From: Vibrio hepatarius
GTDB lineage: Bacteria > Pseudomonadota > Gammaproteobacteria > Enterobacterales > Vibrionaceae
Length of the DNA stretch: 64,000 bases
Assembly (NCBI RefSeq): GCF_001274785.1
Contig: NZ_LHPI01000013.1
Span: 1-64,000, forward strand
Direction: 5' to 3'
A model generated the notes under the pieces. It saw only the letters and a program-made list of their open reading frames with translations, did not search any database and had not been told where the DNA came from. Numbering within the stretch: the stretch's first letter is position 1; each line of letters starts with the position of its first letter. Positions 1 through 6,522 of this stretch are shown piece by piece. The translations under genes and the position numbers were made by a program.

Positions 1-25
1 TGCCATGCTCGCTTTAGAGTGAAAT

Positions 26-43
26 GTCTCCCACGTGGGAGAC
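26..43. promoter_or_regulatory. parS-like palindrome, copy 1
   Basis: GTCTCCCACGTGGGAGAC is a perfect 18-bp palindrome centred in the first upstream repeat. A long perfect inverted repeat next to a parAB operon is the usual form of a ParB binding site, so this is inferred to be part of parS. Confidence 0.65.
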
Positions 44-151
44 TTTGGCAAAACTACCTATTTGTCTATATTTTTCAATAGGTTAAGTTAGAAATTAATT
101 TTTAAAAAATTAACTCTGAGCACTACTGCCATGCTCGCTTTAGAGCGAAAT

Positions 152-169
152 GTCTCCCACGTGGGAGAC
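152..169. promoter_or_regulatory. parS-like palindrome, copy 2
   Basis: This is an identical copy of the 18-bp palindrome at 26-43, 126 bp downstream, inside the second repeat unit. Exact conservation of the palindrome while the flanks differ suggests selection on it as a protein binding site, probably for ParB. Confidence 0.65.
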
Positions 170-449
170 TTTAGCAAAAAAGACCTTTTTATCTAAATCT
201 ATCAATAGGTTAGTTGCTATTTTAATTTTTAAAAAATTAACGATCTATAGTTACAAGGCTTGCTCAAATTATAAACAACAACAATCAGGTAAAGTAAATA
301 TAAACGGCAAATCGAACCGAAAAATGTACTACTTTTCAGTCAGGATATAAAAAACATGATGTTGCTGGGGTATTATGGCATAGATTTATTGATAAGGCCT
401 AACTGGTGGCGTAATATCACTAAAAGCTTAGATTATTCAAGAGGAACTG

Positions 450-1388
450 GTGTTTATGGCTAAATCTAGAAAGCCCATTTCGCTTATTTGCTACAACCAT
501 AAGGGTGGTGTGGGTAAGACTTTTATTGCGAGTTGGTTAGCATACTTATTTGCAACCGGCGGAGTAGATAAGAAAGGTAAGAAGTATCGCGTTGTCTTAG
601 TTGACCTTGATAGCCAACAAAACTCCAGTAAAACATTCTTAGAGATGCAATATAGAAGTGGGTTGCCATATCTATTACCGCCACTACATCCAGACTACGT
701 AGATGGCGACCCAGATAACGGCACGTGGAATGGTTACTCAACGAGTTCAGACATACTCTTCGATCGTCAATTTGTATACTACCCAGTTAAAGATGTACCT
801 AACTTGAAAGTTCTTCCATCTGAGGGGCGTGTAGATAGGCTGAATGACGTTTTCTCTGATAGAGATGCATACATTCCACTGATCTCTGAATTGACAGAAA
901 CATACCTTGAAGTAGAAGGTGACTTGGATGAAGTTGATATTATTATCTTTGATTCACCACCAAGTAAGACAGCGATTACTGAAGGCTTTATGACAAAGTG
1001 TTCACACGTGATCATTCCGACACAGCTGGAATATGATTCTGTAGAGGCTGTACCGAATCTACTTGAAACAATTCGAATCAACAATGAATCCACTGACGAA
1101 CCAATAAACGTTGTTGGTGTTATTCCGAACCTCGTTCGTTCTAGTAGTTTGACTAATAGTGAGTTAGAACAATTCACAAACCTCATTGAGAATGTGAGTC
1201 GATACGAACCGGTACTAAATACTAGTAATCTTGTACCGGATGACTTCTTTTTAGTGAATCGAGTAATTTTCAAACCTAGACGTAAGCCAGATAACTTAGA
1301 AGAAGTTTTCTCATTAAAGAAAGATGTTAAAGCTACGGAAGAAATGACTAAGTTATACAAATTTGTAAGTGAAAGAATTGGTGTTTAA
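450..1388 (+). CDS. parA: ParA-family partition ATPase
   Basis: This is a ParA/MinD-type ATPase that would move plasmid copies over the nucleoid together with ParB. The deviant Walker A motif KGGVGKT lies near residues 18-24, the A' motif (VVLVDLDSQQN) near 50-60 and the Walker B-like IIIFDSPPS near 165. At 312 aa it is a normal length for plasmid ParA without a large N-terminal DNA-binding domain. The start is ambiguous: GTG at 450 lies only 4 nt from GAGGA, while ATG at 456 is 10 nt away. parB follows after 2 nt, so the two are one operon, probably repressed through the upstream repeats. Confidence 0.9.
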   Translation: MFMAKSRKPISLICYNHKGGVGKTFIASWLAYLFATGGVDKKGKKYRVVLVDLDSQQNSSKTFLEMQYRSGLPYLLPPLHPDYVDGDPDNGTWNGYSTSSDILFDRQFVYYPVKDVPNLKVLPSEGRVDRLNDVFSDRDAYIPLISELTETYLEVEGDLDEVDIIIFDSPPSKTAITEGFMTKCSHVIIPTQLEYDSVEAVPNLLETIRINNESTDEPINVVGVIPNLVRSSSLTNSELEQFTNLIENVSRYEPVLNTSNLVPDDFFLVNRVIFKPRRKPDNLEEVFSLKKDVKATEEMTKLYKFVSERIGV

Positions 1389-1390
1389 TT

Positions 1391-2644
1391 ATGGCCGAAA
1401 GTAAAAACAAAGTTACTGTAAGAGGACGTAATCGACGTTCATCTGGCCTCGATAAAATGGAGCAAGCTCGTTCTAAAGTACGTGAGCAACAGGAACAGCA
1501 AGACAATGGAAATCAAGAGTCTCAACAACCTTGGGAACCAGCAATCAATACAGGTGCTAAAGATTGTATCCGTGATGATTTAGCTATCGCTTCTGTCAGT
1601 CCTGACCCTCAGAATGCTCGTGACTTTCCTGTTATCAGGCCAACAGCTGAGGCTATGTTTCTGGCTCAGGAAGAAAATGTCGGTAAGCCTTATGTGATTA
1701 TTGATAAAGGAACCATAGTTAATAAGACCCCTAAAAACCATCCGTTATACAAACACATTCAAACTCAGATTGATGAAATAGTTCTACTAGCTGAACAGAT
1801 CCGTGAGGGTGGTGGAATTTACCAGCCAATAGAGGTGTACCGTGTCGGAGGTACTGATTACAGAATTGTGTTTGGACATAGACGTTTTTATTCAGTTGTA
1901 TATCTAACTGGATGGGATGGTGTATGGCCGTTCCAGGTACACAGACAGAAACCAAAATCTCCTAAGTTAAGACAGTTTGCTGAGAATAACTCTAGAAGTG
2001 ATTTAGCCCTCCATGAAAAAATATATGCTTTTAAAATGGCATATGATGAAATCAAAGATGACGAATCCAAAGAACTGACTGCTGTCGAAACCATGAAGTT
2101 GATGGGTTTGAAAAATGCGTCCTTCTACCGGTATCTGCTGCTAAACAAATTCCCGTTCATCTATGATGCCGTTCGTGATGGCATTGACTTTATGACCATC
2201 CGGGAACTTGAAGAAGCTCTCAAATTACCAGATGGAACGGAAGATGAAGAACTAGCTGTTAAGATGAACCTAGCAGAGATGTTCTTAAATAACTCCATGT
2301 CAGTTCCTGAATATTTGAAAGCAGTTAATGAAGACGAAGAGCTGGAGTCACCAAATGATTCTGATTTGGGCTTAGATGGCAATGACCAAAACAACGAGAA
2401 TGACGATTCCCAAGCTGGTAAAGAACCACAAAATGAGATTCGAAGAGGTCGTAAAGCCAAATATTATGTCCCGCCAAGAATCAAGAATACCAATGTAGTT
2501 AAAACGCTTCTCACAAGCGACATAACTAAAATGGAGATTGAAGGTATCAACTGGGAAGAGGTTAACTGGGAGGATAGGGCACAAGTAAACCAATGTCTCG
2601 ATGCCACGATAAAAGCTCTTGAAGAGATGAAACAAGAAGATTAG
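1391..2644 (+). CDS. parB: ParB-family centromere-binding protein
   Basis: This 417-aa protein is the partner of the upstream ParA. The N-terminal ~60 residues are basic and Gln-rich. A ParB/Spo0J core follows, with the motif IYQPIEVYR near residue 140 and a GHRRF box near 160 (usually GERR). A helix-turn-helix-like region lies around residues 195-250. The C-terminus is acidic and then basic, as expected of a dimerisation tail. It is inferred to bind the 18-bp palindromes at the left edge. It starts 2 nt after parA and is followed by a strong terminator. Confidence 0.88.
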   Translation: MAESKNKVTVRGRNRRSSGLDKMEQARSKVREQQEQQDNGNQESQQPWEPAINTGAKDCIRDDLAIASVSPDPQNARDFPVIRPTAEAMFLAQEENVGKPYVIIDKGTIVNKTPKNHPLYKHIQTQIDEIVLLAEQIREGGGIYQPIEVYRVGGTDYRIVFGHRRFYSVVYLTGWDGVWPFQVHRQKPKSPKLRQFAENNSRSDLALHEKIYAFKMAYDEIKDDESKELTAVETMKLMGLKNASFYRYLLLNKFPFIYDAVRDGIDFMTIRELEEALKLPDGTEDEELAVKMNLAEMFLNNSMSVPEYLKAVNEDEELESPNDSDLGLDGNDQNNENDDSQAGKEPQNEIRRGRKAKYYVPPRIKNTNVVKTLLTSDITKMEIEGINWEEVNWEDRAQVNQCLDATIKALEEMKQED

Positions 2645-2652
2645 GAATTATA

Positions 2653-2677
2653 AAGGTCACCAAGTGACCTTTTTTTT
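2653..2677 (+). terminator. Rho-independent terminator after parAB
   Basis: An 8-bp stem (AAGGTCAC / GTGACCTT) with a 3-nt loop is followed by a run of T, 9 nt after the parB stop codon. Confidence 0.85.
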
Positions 2678-2714
2678 ATATTAGAATGTAAAGAAAATAC
2701 TAATGAAAAAACAA

Positions 2715-2746
2715 AAAACCACCCTACTGGCCAGTAGAGTGGTTTT
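2715..2746. terminator. Bidirectional terminator between parB and parR
   Basis: A near-perfect inverted repeat has arms AAAACCAC and GTGGTTTT around the palindrome CTACTGGCCAGTAG. It separates two convergent partition operons and carries an A/T run on each side, so it can act in both directions. It is probably the parMR terminator. Confidence 0.8.
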
Positions 2747-2756
2747 GGATATTTGA

Positions 2757-3143
2757 TTAGTCTAGCCCTAGCAAATCATCGCCAAAATCAAGATCACTTT
2801 CATCTAGGGAGACAGTATTCGAATCTGCTGGCTTGGTAACATTCGAACTTGATTGACTGTCAGCAGATGTGCCACTACTCGTTACTGTTTCCGATGTAGG
2901 TGCGCTACTTGGAATATCTTGAGCAACTACGTGATGAACTGGTGATGCTACTGCAGGCAATCCTCCTAGCTGTCCATTCTTTACCATTAAGCCGAGTCTC
3001 ATTAGGTAACGAATTTCTTCCGCTCGGCCCTTTTCATTGATTCGTGAAAGATGGTCAAAAAGGTCAGGGTGGATGTCTTGAAGTACACGTAGATTACATC
3101 TTACAAACTCTACGTCGTTTTGAAGCTGTTGAGGCTTACTCAT
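2757..3143 (-). CDS. ParR-like adaptor of the ParM partition system
   Basis: This 128-aa protein follows the actin-like gene by 12 nt on the same strand, the place held by ParR in parM-parR operons. Residues 1-55 look like a compact helical DNA-binding domain, including HPDLFDHLSRINEKGRAEE and IRYLMRLGLMV. The remainder is Ser/Thr/Pro-rich and disordered and ends in an acidic cluster (ESDLDFGDDLLGLD). ParR proteins also have an N-terminal DNA-binding part and a C-terminal tail that touches ParM. The assignment rests on size, layout and context; sequence similarity alone is weak. Confidence 0.6.
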   Translation of the reverse strand: MSKPQQLQNDVEFVRCNLRVLQDIHPDLFDHLSRINEKGRAEEIRYLMRLGLMVKNGQLGGLPAVASPVHHVVAQDIPSSAPTSETVTSSGTSADSQSSSNVTKPADSNTVSLDESDLDFGDDLLGLD

Positions 3144-3155
3144 AACATGCTCCTA

Positions 3156-4238
3156 TTACTTCTTGAAAAGACCTTTTCTCACCATTGCATTCATTCGTTG
3201 CATGCCACCTTCTTGGAAACCAATTACGTTTGCACGCAAGCTATCTTGAAGAATTTGAATATCATGGTTTGGAAATGCTTTCTGTAAAGCTGGTTTGTAA
3301 AGCGCAGCCGGGCCACCTACGATAATGATGCGGTCCAAATCTTGAGCGTCACCAACCTTGTTTACTACAGTTGAGATTGCTTCTTCCGCAACTGAATTGA
3401 TAGCATCTGTGAAATCAAATTGCGGTGTTTTATCGCATCCTTGATGAACTGGGAAATCCATAGTACGACCAAACAATTTTAATTTACCAGTTACAAACGC
3501 TTGATCTAATAGCTCAACATTGATGTCGTTGATACGTGTAAATGACGGATGCTCTTTGAACACCTCTAATGCAGCATCTGCTACGGTTGCCAATACACGT
3601 GACATGCCAGCTTCATAATCGCCAGAACGGTTTTCATTGGCAATTAGACCACGAGTAACAAGCCAGTCGACAGTTAGGTATCCTGGGTCAACTACAAGCA
3701 GGTTCTCATTCTTCATTTCATTAAAGCGACCTTGACCACCTTCACGCGCATAAGCTAATAAACCACCTAGTGGCTGTGCAATAACCCAAGCTGACTTAAT
3801 AGTAATCTCACGGCCATCGCCAAGATCATGCTTTCCTTCTACCATTTGTTTTAGTTCTTCACGGCGAGGCATAACCGAAACTGGTAGGCCACAAACAAGC
3901 AAATCTACTTGTTCATCAGGAATCATTTTTAGAGCGCCAAGTAATAATGCTTTGTATCGCTCAGAATCAATATATCCCTCAGTGTTTAACACGCGAGAAG
4001 ATCGCGGGTCAGAAGAAGCGTGAACATCTTCACCGACTTCATACTTATTTTTACCTACTGGTACCACAACGGTTTTACGTGAACTAAGGATGTCACTGCC
4101 TAAATTCTGCTTACTGTACTTAACAGGTACTGGTACGGATGGGTAAGTACGAATAACAAAGCCTTCTTTTGTTACTCCAGTCACTGTAGATGACGTGCCG
4201 TAGCCAATTTCAACAGATCTAACGATTGGATCAGTCAT
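3156..4238 (-). CDS. parM: ParM/StbA-like actin-family partition ATPase
   Basis: This is an actin-like ATPase expected to form filaments that push plasmid copies apart. Its 360 aa match the ParM/Alp families. The phosphate-1-like N-terminus is VEIGYGTSS, the phosphate-2-like segment LLVVDPGYLTVDWLV lies near residues 180-195, and the adenosine motif IIIVGGPAALY lies near 300-310. A GGAG sits 5 nt before ATG 4238. It is the first gene of a two-gene minus-strand operon with the ParR-like gene. The cognate centromere is expected in the repeat-rich DNA upstream (4239-4480). Confidence 0.85.
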   Translation of the reverse strand: MTDPIVRSVEIGYGTSSTVTGVTKEGFVIRTYPSVPVPVKYSKQNLGSDILSSRKTVVVPVGKNKYEVGEDVHASSDPRSSRVLNTEGYIDSERYKALLLGALKMIPDEQVDLLVCGLPVSVMPRREELKQMVEGKHDLGDGREITIKSAWVIAQPLGGLLAYAREGGQGRFNEMKNENLLVVDPGYLTVDWLVTRGLIANENRSGDYEAGMSRVLATVADAALEVFKEHPSFTRINDINVELLDQAFVTGKLKLFGRTMDFPVHQGCDKTPQFDFTDAINSVAEEAISTVVNKVGDAQDLDRIIIVGGPAALYKPALQKAFPNHDIQILQDSLRANVIGFQEGGMQRMNAMVRKGLFKK

Positions 4239-4285
4239 ATTTTACTCCAGTAAATGGTTTCAACCATCATTCAAAAATTGGGTGG

Positions 4286-4475
4286 TGTCCTCTGCGACCT
4301 TATAGCAGTCGCGTGGGACTTCTGAAATATAAACGCTACATATTGAAATTGCAATAAAATCATTAAAGTGTTCGTTGTGACTTCCATGAAGTTACACAAG
4401 ACTTCTTGAGTAGAATCCAAAGTATTTCCAAATACAAGCAAGTGTCCTACATGACTTCTAAGAGGTCACATGGAA
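4286..4475. promoter_or_regulatory. Candidate parC centromere / parMR promoter region
   Basis: Directly upstream of parM the hexamer GACTTC occurs at 4317, 4379, 4400 and 4453, several times within TGACTTC or AGACTTCT. Two related TGTCCT words occur at 4286 and 4443. One site forms a small inverted repeat (GACTTCcatGAAGT). In R1-type systems ParR binds direct repeats immediately upstream of parM. The role here is inferred from position and repetition only. Confidence 0.45.
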
Positions 4476-4775
4476 CACCCGTCACCATTGAGATTTTTGA
4501 CTGATTAAAAAGAATTGGGCTAGAAGCGAGTAAAAAACGAGCAAATCAAGCGTTTTACTATGGTTAGTAGTGCTGACGCTGATGTTAGGTAAGCCAATAT
4601 CAGAAAATATCGACGTAATTGATACCTATGAGCGTCCCATTTAGAACTTAGCCATAGAAAAACGAACCCAAATGACCAATTAAAGTGGTGTAAATAAGGC
4701 TAGATAATCACCACGGTTGCAAGAAAACTCCTTCAAAATCTCCAGTCATAAATTCTTCAATATTTTGATTAAAGT

Positions 4776-5260
4776 CGGCGCCGAACTGAATGGTTGCATT
4801 TGTTCATAACTTGCCGATTTGCATAAAAGTCGGCACCGAACTCGGTGCGGGTATTCAATAAAACAAAATTTGTTGAAATTGAGATAGTCGGTGGTTTTAA
4901 AATCGGTCTGGACTAACTCGGCACCGAACTAGAGTGTTGAGTTAAACCTAACTTATGCAGGAAACCAGCAATGTCGGCACCGAACTAGTGCCGGATATTA
5001 GTCGTTAATTTTCAGTGCCTGGATTTGTCAAAAAACAACGAAGTTTAATGAGCATTAAACCCGGCACCGAACTGCAAAAGAGACGTATCTCTAACATTGC
5101 CGAAATCCAACTAACTCGGCACCGAACTATTGCAGGGCTTGCTTGCACTTTCCTCTTCGTTTTTTACGAATTCATCAAGGAAATGCAAACCCGGCACCGA
5201 ACTGAACGTGGAGGCCATTCCTTCACCCGTTGCCGGAATATTCAAACACGGCACCGAGCA
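4776..5260. repeat. Eight CGGCACCGAACT repeats in paired spacing; candidate oriT
   Basis: Copies begin at 4776 (one mismatch), 4831, 4919, 4975, 5062, 5117, 5192 and 5249 (degenerate end). Start-to-start spacings are 55, 88, 56, 87, 55, 75 and 57 bp. They therefore form four pairs about 55-57 bp apart, with a pair-to-pair period of about 143 bp. Three of the four second members have TTGCCGA or TTGCCGGA 19-20 bp before them. The array ends about 45 bp before a MobI-like gene. In SXT/R391 and IncA/C elements oriT lies next to mobI, so this is the best oriT candidate. A regulator-binding or centromere array is also possible. No convincing ORF occupies it. Confidence 0.75.
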
Positions 5261-5305
5261 AATAGGTGTAGAGATTGAAAAATAAAAAGAGGTTTGAGGG
5301 GGCGT

Positions 5306-5800
5306 ATGCCAAGACAGTCAATCGAAACTGCTAGGGCAGAAATTAGAACCACCTTAGAAAAGCTCATTGAAGAGGCAACCACGGTTGTTGATGGCTATTG
5401 GATTGAATTCAGAATGATGAATATGAAACTCCAAGAGCGTGAGCGGAAAGAAGGGGCTCCAGAAGGTTATCTTCGAGGGAATTATGGTCCTCGCATTACC
5501 GTTCGAACGGGTAAGACATATATCGAGTGGGTTTTTTACGGGCCTGGTCGTTATGGGGGAAGAAAGAAATCGTGGGGTGAGCGAGTAGCTCCTAGAAAGG
5601 GTCCGGTATATCAAATGTCCCAGTTCGCTAAAAAGGCACAACCTTGGGAACTTGAGATGATTGAAGAAGCTGAAAACAAACTTCGCCCTTTACGTTATGC
5701 AATTGAACATGTGCATGGAGCTCAGGCTTATCTAAGTCGTCTCCTTTCAAAAATGGATAAAACCGAAACAGAAACACTGAACTCTGAGGAACAAGAATAA
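5306..5800 (+). CDS. MobI-like auxiliary mobilisation protein
   Basis: The protein is 164 aa from ATG 5306, which has a GAGGGGG upstream; an in-frame TTG at 5294 is a longer option. The sequence is charged and soluble. Its middle has an RITVRTGKTYIEWVFYGP-type segment and the C-terminus is a Glu/Arg-rich helix, which resembles MobI, the small factor needed to start transfer at oriT in SXT/IncA/C-type elements. Position supports this: it lies directly after the repeat array and opens the relaxase operon. Its stop overlaps the next start by 1 nt (TAATG). I assign the family by layout and context, not by alignment. Confidence 0.5.
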   Translation: MPRQSIETARAEIRTTLEKLIEEATTVVDGYWIEFRMMNMKLQERERKEGAPEGYLRGNYGPRITVRTGKTYIEWVFYGPGRYGGRKKSWGERVAPRKGPVYQMSQFAKKAQPWELEMIEEAENKLRPLRYAIEHVHGAQAYLSRLLSKMDKTETETLNSEEQE

Positions 5801-6507
5801 TGGCAGAACAAAATTCACAACAAAATGGAACGGAACAAAGCAATCGTCCATCTGCGCGCAGACCACAGCAAAGACGCAATGAGTTTGTACAAACACGCAA
5901 GTCAGTTCCTTACACTTTGCAAGTGCAATCAAATGCAATGCTGGATTATATGTCACGTAATGGTGGAGCAGCAGCTGGCGCATTCCAACGAGTAGCAGGC
6001 CTTATCCAGTTCACAGCGAATGACACAGTTGTACGTGAGCGATTGGATACGTGGTTTGAAAGTGTAATCGCCAATGCATCTGAGCGTGCTAACGCATTAT
6101 CTGTACAGCAGGAAAAATATAGCGAAGGTATTGTGACTAATGTGCCTCGTCCAAAGGTTCCTGAAAACTACAAGTACGTCGTTGAGATCACTCACCCAAT
6201 TTTTTGGAAACTGATTGGTCTGGTAGAGATGATTGATAACGTTATGGGGGAGATAGAGTTCCTATGGTTATCTGGCCAATTGGAAGACGTTCACCTGCAG
6301 AACGCTCAAGGCCAAGCCATCAATACTATTCGTACAATGGTCAATCGTATCTACTACGTTACCAATGCATCACGTAATCGTAAGGGTGGTTTATACAATC
6401 CTGATGCATACAACGAGCTAATGCAGGCTCTAATCAAAAACGAAGAAGCTCCAGAGCACCAAGAGAATGAAACTGGTGAGCAGGAAGCCGCTGCAACAGC
6501 AGCGTAG
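5800..6507 (+). CDS. AcaB/PFL_4669-like conjugation-associated protein
   Basis: This 235-aa soluble protein has a basic, Gln-rich N-terminus (residues 1-30) and an acidic, Ala-rich tail. The body carries a YTLQVQSNAMLDY segment near residues 38-50 and a V-P-RP-VPENYKY segment, then ITHPIFWKLIGLVEMID. That pattern resembles the DUF1845 / PFL_4669 / AcaB family, found beside relaxase genes of MOBH elements and sometimes acting as a transcription factor. It is translationally coupled to the MobI-like gene and precedes traI by 15 nt. The family call is tentative. Confidence 0.45.
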   Translation: MAEQNSQQNGTEQSNRPSARRPQQRRNEFVQTRKSVPYTLQVQSNAMLDYMSRNGGAAAGAFQRVAGLIQFTANDTVVRERLDTWFESVIANASERANALSVQQEKYSEGIVTNVPRPKVPENYKYVVEITHPIFWKLIGLVEMIDNVMGEIEFLWLSGQLEDVHLQNAQGQAINTIRTMVNRIYYVTNASRNRKGGLYNPDAYNELMQALIKNEEAPEHQENETGEQEAAATAA

Positions 6508-6522
6508 TGATTGGAGTCCTTC

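Larger units (their letters stand above)
1..241. repeat. Two tandem ~113-bp direct repeats upstream of parA
   Basis: Units at about 1-114 and 127-241 share the sequence beginning TGCCATGCTCGCTTTAGAG, the same central palindrome, a CAATAGGTTA segment and the same AT-rich end (TTTTTAAAAAATTAAC). The second copy differs by scattered substitutions. They lie directly upstream of parA-parB, where partition sites are normally found. The window begins at the first base of a unit, so more copies may lie to the left. No gene is supported in 1-449. Confidence 0.85.

Noticed and set aside
150..350. A 66-aa plus-strand ORF beginning in the second upstream repeat
   Set aside because: It starts inside the parS-like repeat, is Lys/Asn/Tyr-rich as AT-rich non-coding DNA would be, and lacks a ribosome site.
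5015..5278. An 87-aa plus-strand ORF within the CGGCACCGAACT repeat array
   Set aside because: Its sequence is made by the direct repeats themselves (recurrent TRHRT-like peptides) and has no ribosome site or natural composition, so it is a shadow of the repeat array.
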